12,246 nucleotides of DNA, from positions 1 to 12,246 of the forward strand of contig CANODN010000032.1 of NCBI GenBank assembly GCA_947564765.1, written 5' to 3'. Origin of the DNA: an uncultured Roseburia sp. (GTDB lineage: Bacteria; Bacillota; Clostridia; Lachnospirales; Lachnospiraceae). A program made the translations under genes and the position numbers. This document shows, piece by piece, positions 6,326 through 12,246 of the stretch. The notes below the pieces were generated by a model. The model made no database searches. It was given only the letters and a program-made list of their open reading frames with translations, and had not been told where the DNA came from. Within the stretch, counting starts at the first letter, position 1. Each line of letters begins with the position of its first letter.

Positions 6326-7171
6326 ATGGCGGATATTGTGATGCATAAGTATCATGGGCTTGGGAATGATTATTTGGTGCTGGACCCGAATGTGAATGAG
6401 CTTCAGATGCAGGAGCGGAAGATATGGATGCTTTGCCGGAGAAATTTTGGCGTGGGAGCGGACGGGATTTTGTATGGACCGGTTCCGGGGAAGGAGAAGC
6501 CGGAGGTCTGGATTTATAATTCCGATGGCAGTGAGGCGGCAGAGAGCGGAAACGGGGTGCGGATTTTTGCGAAATATTTAAGGGATTATGGGTATGTGAG
6601 AGAGCAGAGGTTTGTATTGGCGACAAAGTCCGGAGATGTGGAAGTGGAATTTCTGGATGAGGAAGGAAGCAGCATGCGGGTGAATATGGGCAAGGCGGAT
6701 TTTTTGAATGCTTCGTTGTCGGCAGACGGGAGCCTGCATGAGATTTTGAATGAGCCGCTGATGTTTCACGGAGGGTTGTATAACAGTACCTGTCTTTCGG
6801 TGGGAACGCCCAATTGTGTGATTATGACAGAGGAGGTTTCCTGTAAAAATGCAAAGGAGCTGGGGCCGTATGTGGAAAACGCGGCTTATTTTTCCGGAAG
6901 GATGAATTTGCAATTGTGCAAGGTGGAGAGCAGGATGAAGTTAAAGATCGAAATTTACGAGCGGGGTTCCGGTTATACGTTAGCTTCCGGTACAGGGGCC
7001 TGTGCAGCGGCAGCGGCGGCTTATCGTATGGGACTGACAGAACCTGAGATGACGGTGGAAATGCCAGGCGGTGCACTTTTGGTGGAAATTATGGAAGATG
7101 GGACGATTTATATGACGGGAACGGTGAAGAGGGTTGGAACGTTTACGCTGGCGGGGGATTTCTTTGCGTGA
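6326..7171 (+). CDS. DapF-family protein with both catalytic cysteines replaced by serine
   Basis: The 281-residue protein has the two-lobed diaminopimelate epimerase fold: KYHGLGNDYLVLD (8-20), GVGADGILY (42-50), NSDGSEAAESGNGVR (65-79), ERGSGYTLASGTGACAAA (212-229). DapF normally uses a cysteine pair, in CGNG and ACGTG, to invert LL-diaminopimelate to the meso form for lysine and peptidoglycan. Here these positions are Ser74 and Ser221 (codons AGC and TCC). The usual GET glutamate is Tyr217, and the usual GNPH is GTPN (160-163). The fold is clear but classic DapF activity is doubtful. It may be an epimerase or racemase for another substrate, a different enzyme on this fold, or inactive. The ATG at 6326 has a weak GAGAG upstream; starting at 6341 would remove the first strand. 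It probably belongs to a divergent subfamily. Confidence 0.85.
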   Translation: MADIVMHKYHGLGNDYLVLDPNVNELQMQERKIWMLCRRNFGVGADGILYGPVPGKEKPEVWIYNSDGSEAAESGNGVRIFAKYLRDYGYVREQRFVLATKSGDVEVEFLDEEGSSMRVNMGKADFLNASLSADGSLHEILNEPLMFHGGLYNSTCLSVGTPNCVIMTEEVSCKNAKELGPYVENAAYFSGRMNLQLCKVESRMKLKIEIYERGSGYTLASGTGACAAAAAAYRMGLTEPEMTVEMPGGALLVEIMEDGTIYMTGTVKRVGTFTLAGDFFA

Positions 7172-7186
7172 AATGCGCAGAAAACT

Positions 7187-7215
7187 TTGCGGATCGAGTT
7201 GATATCTGATATAAT
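7187..7215 (+). promoter_or_regulatory. Sigma-A promoter of metF
   Basis: TTGCGG (7187-7192), a 17-bp spacer, then TATAAT (7210-7215) with an extended TG at 7207-7208. The -10 is perfect and the -35 keeps only TTG. The roughly 42-nt leader to the metF start leaves no room for a SAM or folate riboswitch. Confidence 0.75.
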
Positions 7216-7264
7216 GAAGGTGCATACTGAATTATAAAGATATAAAAGGAAAAGAGGAGCACAA

Positions 7265-8137
7265 ATGAAAATATCAGAACTTTTAAATAACGGAAAGGTA
7301 GGAATTTCCTGCGAATTATTTCCGCCGAAGCTTGGAAGCCAGCTGAACAATGCCAAAGAAGTGGTAAAAGAAATGGCAAAGCTTTCGCCGGCTTATATGA
7401 GTATTACCTACGGAGCAACCGGAGGTACAAGCGAATATACGGTAGATATTGCAAATGAAATCCAGAATGTAAATCACATTCCGGCACTGGCGCATTTGAC
7501 CTGTGTATCCTCTACGAAGGAAAAGGTACATTCAGTGATTGCACAGTTAAAGGAAATGAAAATCGAAAACATTCTGGCGCTTCGGGGCGATATTCCAAAG
7601 GAGGCGGATTTTCCCCTGCCGAATCAGTACCGCTATGCCTGTGAGCTGATTGCAGATATCAAAAGCCAGGGAGATTTCTGTATCGGAGGCGCCTGTTATC
7701 CGGAGGGACATCCGGAAGCGGATTCTATTCCGGAAGATTTGGTTCATCTGAAGGAAAAGGTAGATGCGGGCTGTGATTTTTTGACGACACAGATGTTTTT
7801 TGACAACAACATCTATTATAATTTTATGTATAAGGTTTTGCAGAAGAATATCAAGGTGCCGGTGATTGCCGGGATTATGCCTGTCACAAACAGCGGACAG
7901 ATCAAAAAGATCATTTCCCTTTCCGGGAATATGGTGCCGCCGCGTTTTAAGGCGATCGTTGACCGCTTTTCAGACAATCCGGCTGCAATGCGCCAGGCTG
8001 GTATTGCATATGCAACGGAACAGATTATTGATCTGATTGCCAATGGTGTGGATCATGTACATATTTATACCATGAACAAGCCGGATGTGGCGGGAGAGAT
8101 TTTTCAGAATCTTTCGGAAATTTATATCAGAAATTAG
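7265..8137 (+). CDS. metF: 5,10-methylenetetrahydrofolate reductase
   Basis: MetF reduces methylene-tetrahydrofolate to methyl-tetrahydrofolate, for methionine synthesis and, in acetogens, the methyl branch of the Wood-Ljungdahl pathway. The 290-residue TIM barrel shows CELFPPK (16-22) with the catalytic Glu17, SITYGATGG (46-54), AHLTCVSS, LALRGDIP (about 104-111), GGACYPEGHPE, DFLTTQMFFDN and PVIAGIMPV, all family motifs for FAD and folate binding. It is the short bacterial type without the eukaryotic regulatory domain. The ATG at 7265 has GAGGAG 5 nt upstream. It has its own promoter and a terminator right after the stop. No metV or other acetogenesis gene is adjacent, so the pathway cannot be decided here. 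Confidence 0.96.
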   Translation: MKISELLNNGKVGISCELFPPKLGSQLNNAKEVVKEMAKLSPAYMSITYGATGGTSEYTVDIANEIQNVNHIPALAHLTCVSSTKEKVHSVIAQLKEMKIENILALRGDIPKEADFPLPNQYRYACELIADIKSQGDFCIGGACYPEGHPEADSIPEDLVHLKEKVDAGCDFLTTQMFFDNNIYYNFMYKVLQKNIKVPVIAGIMPVTNSGQIKKIISLSGNMVPPRFKAIVDRFSDNPAAMRQAGIAYATEQIIDLIANGVDHVHIYTMNKPDVAGEIFQNLSEIYIRN

Positions 8138-8138
8138 C

Positions 8139-8170
8139 AAAGGAGACTGCATTTACCGCAGTCTCTTTTT
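8139..8170 (+). terminator. Terminator of metF, shared with the convergent flippase gene
   Basis: GAGACTGC (8143-8150), a 7-nt loop, GCAGTCTC (8158-8165), then TTTTT; flanking A-T pairs extend the stem. It terminates metF strongly. The minus-strand gene's stop codon (8153-8155) lies in the loop, so its last codons form one arm. In that direction the T-tract is weak. Confidence 0.88.
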
Positions 8171-9475
8171 CCATAGAATAAAGACCGATAATAGTGAGGC
8201 TGTGATCTGACTTAACAGCATACCCATAAGATAAGCCCGAAGACCTTGCCGGGGAATCAGAAAATAAACAAAATAGATGCGGATTCCGATACCCAGAAGA
8301 TTTAACAGAAACGGATAAGCCGGCATGCCAAGTCCGTGCATGATGCTGGACAGAATGGAAGACAGAAACAAAAACGGGCAGATATAGCTCAGCATGCAGA
8401 TGAATTTTCCGGCAAGAGCATTGCCGAACAGAAAATCACCGATCCATTTTCCGGTAAAAAGCAGGCCTCCGGTGCAGATTGAGCCAAGGAGCAGACAGGT
8501 AAAAATAGTCTGATATATGGTTTTTTTGATTTTTTCGTTATCATTCCGGCTGTCTGCCTCAGAAATGGCAGGCAGGATCATGACGGATACAGAGTTCGTA
8601 AAAACGGTAGGAAAAGTAACAACGGAAAGCGCCATACCGGTCAATACGCCGAATACACTTAAGGCATCGCTTTGGGAATATCCGAATTGTGTCAGTCTGG
8701 AGGGAATCAGTATGGATTCAAAGCTGGCAAATAAAGTTAATGCCAGACGGTTCATGCTCAGGGGAATGGAATAGGCTAAAAGCTTTCTTCCCGGATGCGA
8801 TACCCGATAGCCGGTGGGCTCTGCCGGTTTTTCTTTTGAAAAAAGCAGCGCTGTGATACACAGAAGAAATGCACCGAACTCACCAAATACAAGTCCCCAG
8901 ACGGCGATAGATGCGTCTATGGAGCCTCCCTGTTCCATGCGGATCTGGTAGATCAAAAATACAAAGGCTACCCGGACAAATTGTTCCATAAAGGAAGAAG
9001 CGGCAGGAATGGCTGCTTTTTTTTTGCCGTAATAATAACCGTGTATACAGGAATGCACAGAGGCGAGAGGGATCGAGCAGGCCAGAATCGGAATCAGCGG
9101 CGCGCAGCGCGGCTCTAATAAAATATTTTCTGCAATAAATTCGGAATACCGGAATAAAAGCAGCATGATGACAAGAGATAGAAATCCGGAAATCATAAGA
9201 CTAAGCCGGAGAAATCGTTTGGGAGAGGAGGGGTCCCGGTTTTGGTATTCCGCAATATATTTGGACAAGGCAGTGCCGAGACCGGAGACGGTGATGGCAA
9301 AACAAATGGTTGAAATCGGAAAAATAAGCTGATAGATACCAAGTCCTTCTGCACCGATTGTTCTGGATAGGAATATTCTATAGAAGAAGCCTATGATTTT
9401 GCCGAGGACACCGGAAGCAGTCAGCAGCAAAGTGCCGGATATGATCGGATTTTTTAGTTTGTTGAAAATCTGCAC
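8153..9475 (-). CDS. SpoVB/MurJ-like lipid-linked oligosaccharide flippase (MOP superfamily)
   Basis: This is an integral membrane transporter of the polysaccharide-biosynthesis/MATE-like group. SpoVB and MurJ relatives flip lipid-linked cell-wall or polysaccharide precursors. The N-terminus (ISGTLLLTASGVLGKIIGFFYRIFLSRTIGAEGLGIYQL, residues 12-50) is strongly SpoVB-like, and GLGMPAYPFLLNLLGIGIRIYFVYFLI (381-407) is typical of the C-terminal lobe. About 12 hydrophobic segments span residues 12-434, fewer than the usual 14 of SpoVB (about 500 residues); at 440 it is short at the C-terminus. The start is GTG at 9475 with GGTGAT only 3 nt upstream, so initiation may be weak. It is convergent with metF and divergent from the desulfurase gene. 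A sporulation cortex role is plausible but not proven. Confidence 0.85.
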   Translation of the reverse strand: MQIFNKLKNPIISGTLLLTASGVLGKIIGFFYRIFLSRTIGAEGLGIYQLIFPISTICFAITVSGLGTALSKYIAEYQNRDPSSPKRFLRLSLMISGFLSLVIMLLLFRYSEFIAENILLEPRCAPLIPILACSIPLASVHSCIHGYYYGKKKAAIPAASSFMEQFVRVAFVFLIYQIRMEQGGSIDASIAVWGLVFGEFGAFLLCITALLFSKEKPAEPTGYRVSHPGRKLLAYSIPLSMNRLALTLFASFESILIPSRLTQFGYSQSDALSVFGVLTGMALSVVTFPTVFTNSVSVMILPAISEADSRNDNEKIKKTIYQTIFTCLLLGSICTGGLLFTGKWIGDFLFGNALAGKFICMLSYICPFLFLSSILSSIMHGLGMPAYPFLLNLLGIGIRIYFVYFLIPRQGLRAYLMGMLLSQITASLLSVFILWKKRLR

Positions 9476-9503
9476 GTGATCACCATAAAAATCAGGGTTT
9501 GTG

Positions 9504-9510
9504 TATTATA
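9504..9510. promoter_or_regulatory. Possible overlapping divergent -10 elements
   Basis: TATTAT (9504-9509, plus) and TATAAT (9505-9510, read on minus) overlap in the 54-bp gap between the flippase and desulfurase genes. Neither has a convincing -35. If both are used, transcription in the two directions would be mutually exclusive. Confidence 0.35.
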
Positions 9511-9529
9511 TGAGAAATGGAGAGTAAAA

Positions 9530-10693
9530 ATGAGTAAGATGATTTATTTAGATCATGCAGCGACCACAAGAACCCTTCCGGAAGTAACAAAAGCAATGGA
9601 GCCGTATCTGGATATTTACTATGGAAATCCTTCTACTATTTATGAATTTGGGGAAAAAAGCAGGGATGCGATTGAACATGTAAGAGAAACCATTGCCCGT
9701 ACCATTCATGCCAGACCGGAGGAAATCTTTTTTACATCAGGCGGTACGGAATCGGATAACTGGGCGCTGAAGGAGGCTGCAAGCTATTATGAGCGCATCC
9801 ATGAGGGAGAAAAGGGCTGTATTCTGACAACGCCGGTAGAGCATCATGCTATTTTAAACAGTTGTCAGGAGTTAGAGGAGATGCATTGCGGGATTACGTT
9901 TTTGAAGGTAGATGAAAGCGGGAGAGTCATTTTAAGGGAGGCGGAGAATGCTATAGCGGAACAGGAAAATGCGTGTCTGCTGTCCGTTATGTATGCCAAT
10001 AATGAGATCGGAACGATAGAACCGATTGATGATCTGGGACGGCTGGCAAAAAAAAGCGGATTGATTTTTCATACGGATGCGGTTCAGGCATACGGACATC
10101 TGCCGATTCATGTGGGACGGGACCACATTGATATGTTAAGCGCCAGTGCACACAAATTCGGAGGGCCGAAAGGGGTAGGCTTTTTGTATATCCGAAGCAA
10201 TATTAATCTGCCGGCCTTTATCCATGGCGGAGCCCAGGAGAGCAACCGGCGGGCCGGAACAGAAAATGTGCCGGGCATTGTGGGAATGGGAAAAGCGGCA
10301 GAGCTGGCGCATAGGAGAATGCGTATGGAAAATCACAAGGTCAGATATCTGCGGGATTATCTTGCCCACCGTATTTTACAGGAAATTCCGGATGTAATTA
10401 TGACAGGAAACCGGAAGTTTCGGCTTTCCAATAATGCCAGCTTTTGCTTTAAGGGAATTACGGGAGAAGCGGCGGCAATTCTTTTGGATACCCAGGGCAT
10501 TTGTGTTTCCTCCGGTTCGGCATGTTCCACCGGCAGTTATGAGGATTCCCATGTGCTTTCGGCGATTGGCGTGGAAAGTGAATGGGCGCAGGGAGCAGTC
10601 CGCTTTACGCTCGGAGCGGAAAATACAAAGGAGGAAATGGATTATGTAGCAGAAAAAGTAAAAATGGTAGTTGCAGATATGAGGGGGAATTGA
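9530..10693 (+). CDS. Cysteine desulfurase (NifS/IscS family), probable sulfur donor for MnmA
   Basis: This PLP enzyme converts cysteine to alanine and carries the sulfur as a persulfide. The 387 residues show YLDHAATT (6-13), GGTESDN (71-77), EHHAIL (104-109), HTDAVQ (181-186), the PLP lysine in SAHKFGG (K209), RAGTEN (241-246) and the catalytic cysteine in SSGSACSTG (C332). ATG at 9530 is preferred over an upstream in-frame GTG at 9476, because GGAGAG lies 5 nt before it and the family starts with MxxIYLDHAATT. Position immediately upstream of mnmA parallels the yrvO-mnmA pair of B. subtilis, suggesting a dedicated role in tRNA thiolation rather than general Fe-S assembly. No iscU-like gene is in the window. 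Confidence 0.95.
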   Translation: MSKMIYLDHAATTRTLPEVTKAMEPYLDIYYGNPSTIYEFGEKSRDAIEHVRETIARTIHARPEEIFFTSGGTESDNWALKEAASYYERIHEGEKGCILTTPVEHHAILNSCQELEEMHCGITFLKVDESGRVILREAENAIAEQENACLLSVMYANNEIGTIEPIDDLGRLAKKSGLIFHTDAVQAYGHLPIHVGRDHIDMLSASAHKFGGPKGVGFLYIRSNINLPAFIHGGAQESNRRAGTENVPGIVGMGKAAELAHRRMRMENHKVRYLRDYLAHRILQEIPDVIMTGNRKFRLSNNASFCFKGITGEAAAILLDTQGICVSSGSACSTGSYEDSHVLSAIGVESEWAQGAVRFTLGAENTKEEMDYVAEKVKMVVADMRGN

Positions 10694-10718
10694 CAACTTT
10701 TTTTTGTAAGATTATACT
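10690..10718 (+). promoter_or_regulatory. Strong sigma-A promoter of mnmA
   Basis: A perfect TTGACA (10690-10695) overlaps the desulfurase stop codon (10691-10693); a 17-bp spacer follows, then TATACT (10713-10718). An eight-T run lies in the spacer. Transcription should start near 10725, giving mnmA an independent start and a leader of about 100 nt. Confidence 0.8.
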
Positions 10719-10726
10719 GCTTTATA

Positions 10727-10753
10727 GGAAACGGCAGAATATTTGTCGTTTCC
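10727..10753 (+). other. Stem-loop at the 5' end of the mnmA leader
   Basis: GGAAACGGCA pairs with TGTCGTTTCC (one G-U) around the 7-nt loop GAATATT. The predicted transcription start is 1-3 nt before it, so the mRNA would begin with this hairpin. No T-run follows. It could stabilise the mRNA or be a regulatory leader. Confidence 0.6.
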
Positions 10754-10827
10754 CATAACATATGCGCAAGTAAAAACAGCCAGAGAAATACAGTCGGAAA
10801 AGGAAGAAGACAGAACGGAGAGGTAAA

Positions 10828-11904
10828 ATGACAGGCAGAAAAGTAGTGGTAGGTATGTCCGGAGGCGTAGATTCCTCCGTGGCAGCTTATCTTTTAAAGG
10901 AACAGGGATATGATGTGGTCGGTGTTACCATGCGTTTGTGGCAGGAGGATTTTGACAGGGAGGAAACAGGCAGAGAGTGTTGTTCCTTAAGTGCGGTTTC
11001 CGATGCAAGGCGTGTTGCCGATGAAATCGGAATCCCCTTTTATGTGATGAATTTTGAAGAGGCGTTTAAGAATCATGTTGTGGATTATTTCGTAAAGGAA
11101 TATATTCATGGCAGAACACCAAACCCCTGCATTGCCTGCAATCGTTATGTAAAATGGGAAGCTCTTTTAAACCGCAGTATGGAGATCGGCGCAGATTATA
11201 TTGCCACCGGACACTATGCTAGAATCATCCGAAGAGAAAACGGCAGATATGCAATTGCAGCCTCCAAAACGGCAAAGAAGGACCAGACCTATGCATTATA
11301 TAATCTGACGCAGGATCAGCTGGCCCATACGCTGATGCCGGTGGGTGAATACACAAAAGAAGAAATCCGCGCCATTGCAGAGAGGATTTCGCTTCCGGTG
11401 GCAGAGAAACCGGACAGTCAGGAGATCTGTTTTATTCCAGATAATAATCATGGGAGCTTTATTGCGCGTATGGCAGGAGAAAAAACGCCGGCACGGGGCA
11501 ATTTTGTCACGGCAGACGGACAGATTCTGGGACAGCACAAAGGGATTACCCATTATACAATCGGGCAGCGCAAGGGACTGAATCTTGCTATGGGAAGACC
11601 TGTTTTTGTGACGGAAATCCGTCCCGATACCAATGAGGTTGTAATCGGAGAAGCACAGGAAGTGTTTTCGAAAGAATTGACGGCAGATCGGGTTCATTGT
11701 ATGGGAGTGCCGCAGATTACAGACGGTATGCGTTTTCTGACGAAAATACGTTATGCCCATAAAGGCGCCATGGCAACGGTTTATCCAGAAAAAGAAGGGA
11801 AATTAAAAGTGGTATTTGACGAGCCCCAGCGTGCTGTGACACCGGGGCAGGCGGTTGTTTTTTATGAAGGGGAATGTGTCGCGGGAGGCGGTATCATTCT
11901 GTAA
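10828..11904 (+). CDS. mnmA: tRNA-specific 2-thiouridylase MnmA
   Basis: MnmA activates U34 of tRNA Lys, Glu and Gln with ATP and inserts sulfur, giving the 2-thio group needed for accurate decoding. The 358 residues show the PP-loop GMSGGVDSS (9-17), the ECCSLSAVSDARRVA segment (50-64), GRTPNPCIACNRYVKW (95-110), ATGHYAR (126-132), KKDQTYALY (150-158) and PDSQEICFIP (195-204). The expected sulfur-handling cysteines are C104 and C201. An additional C101 takes the place of the aspartate of E. coli MnmA. The C-terminal domain (about 220-358) has the usual HYTIGQRKGL. The ATG at 10828 has GGAG 7 nt upstream. The upstream cysteine desulfurase is the likely sulfur source. It ends 5 bp before the convergent PHP gene stop. 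Confidence 0.97.
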   Translation: MTGRKVVVGMSGGVDSSVAAYLLKEQGYDVVGVTMRLWQEDFDREETGRECCSLSAVSDARRVADEIGIPFYVMNFEEAFKNHVVDYFVKEYIHGRTPNPCIACNRYVKWEALLNRSMEIGADYIATGHYARIIRRENGRYAIAASKTAKKDQTYALYNLTQDQLAHTLMPVGEYTKEEIRAIAERISLPVAEKPDSQEICFIPDNNHGSFIARMAGEKTPARGNFVTADGQILGQHKGITHYTIGQRKGLNLAMGRPVFVTEIRPDTNEVVIGEAQEVFSKELTADRVHCMGVPQITDGMRFLTKIRYAHKGAMATVYPEKEGKLKVVFDEPQRAVTPGQAVVFYEGECVAGGGIIL

Positions 11905-11909
11905 TATTG

Positions 11910-12212
11910 TCAGGAACCTGTCTTATAGAAGATGGGTTTTCTTTTTTGGAATACAGTATAATGTGTAAATCCTGCATCCTTTAAAATGCCGGAAAGCCTG
12001 CAGTAATCATAGGCAATGTGTTCCGGTGCATGGGCGTCGGAGCCTAAGGTTAAAATTTCACCGCCAAGCTCCCGGTAGCGTTTTAAAATATCCTCAGTAG
12101 GATGGGGATGATTTAAGCCGTATTTGAAGCCCGCCATATTGATTTCAATACCTTTTCCTTTGGCAATCAGTGTTTTTAGAATTTCGTCTATAACATTGGT
12201 GCAAAAGCTGGA
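11910..12212 (-). pseudogene. 3' remnant of a PHP-family histidinol-phosphatase-like gene
   Basis: The reading frame ends with IDEILKTLIAKGKGIEIN, MAGFKYGLNHPHPTEDILKRYRELGG, LTLGSDAHAPEHIAYDY and FTHYTVFQKRKPIF. This resembles the C-terminal third of HisJ-type PHP phosphatases, which remove phosphate from histidinol phosphate; SDAH supplies metal ligands. The similarity continues upstream of the only in-frame ATG (12137), so that ATG is probably not the true start. A TAG at 12213-12215 closes the frame. Beyond it no frame continues the PHP protein in the last 31 bases. The gene is therefore broken by a stop, frameshift or insertion near 12195-12215, or the window edge carries an error. The N-terminal metal-binding part is absent from the window. 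Stop codon TGA at 11910-11912. Confidence 0.6.
11927..11947 (+). terminator. Weak terminator candidate after mnmA
   Basis: AGAAGA pairs with TTTTCT (one G-U) around TGGG and is followed by TTTTT. The stem is short and A-T rich. It lies inside the 3' end of the convergent PHP gene. Confidence 0.35.
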
Positions 12213-12246
12213 CTACAATAATTTCTTCATCACTATTGGCATTTAC

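Noticed and set aside
7172..7264. SAM or folate riboswitch before metF
   Set aside because: The promoter leaves a leader of only about 42 nt and no aptamer-like structure or terminator is seen.
9476..9529. Upstream GTG start extending the desulfurase by 18 residues
   Set aside because: The extra residues do not match the family, and the ATG at 9530 has a proper ribosome binding site.
11296..11760. 154-residue minus-strand open frame inside mnmA
   Set aside because: Antisense to conserved MnmA motifs, with no start signals or family similarity.

Overview
The window looks like chromosomal core sequence from an anaerobic, endospore-forming Firmicute, most likely a gut-type clostridium of the Lachnospiraceae. 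The evidence is the clustering of ftsZ, spoIIGA and sigE with sigG nearby, the AGGAGG-type ribosome binding sites, the moderate GC content with A/T-rich promoters, and the protein sequences. No replication origin, rRNA, tRNA, CRISPR array or complete insertion sequence is visible.

Layout. Bases 78-1301 hold ftsZ (TTG start), followed by a strong hairpin terminator. Bases 1356-3005 hold the mother-cell sporulation unit spoIIGA-sigE (protease and pro-sigma-E, overlapping by 10 bp). It sits behind a promoter with the hallmarks of a Spo0A-activated sigma-A promoter: consensus -35 and -10 boxes 21 bp apart, with 0A-box-like sequences upstream and over the -35. Bases 3074-4675 encode a beta-CASP metallo-beta-lactamase RNase-like protein. 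It is convergent with sigG (4688-5467, minus strand), which has its own sigma-F/sigma-G-type promoter. A small unrecognised protein follows (5669-5989), then a 336-bp non-coding stretch with a near-perfect 33-bp inverted repeat, degenerate 30-bp repeats and an almost cytosine-free leader.

Bases 6326-7171 encode a DapF-fold protein in which both catalytic cysteines are serine and other substrate-binding positions also differ. This is the most interesting gene in the window. metF (7265-8137) comes next with its own promoter, and shares a hairpin with the convergent SpoVB/MurJ-like flippase gene (8153-9475, minus). Divergent from the flippase gene are a cysteine desulfurase gene (9530-10693) and mnmA (10828-11904). 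These two probably supply and perform 2-thiolation of tRNA U34. The window ends in the 3' part of a PHP-family (histidinol-phosphatase-like) gene on the minus strand, whose frame is closed upstream by a stop codon, so it appears truncated or broken.

How the genes work together: FtsZ supports division and septation. Spo0A-driven spoIIGA-sigE and sigma-F-driven sigG represent the mother-cell and forespore arms of sporulation, and the SpoVB-like flippase may serve spore cortex or wall synthesis. metF, the desulfurase and mnmA are housekeeping one-carbon and tRNA-modification genes. All functional statements are by motif recognition from the sequence; no database search was run.
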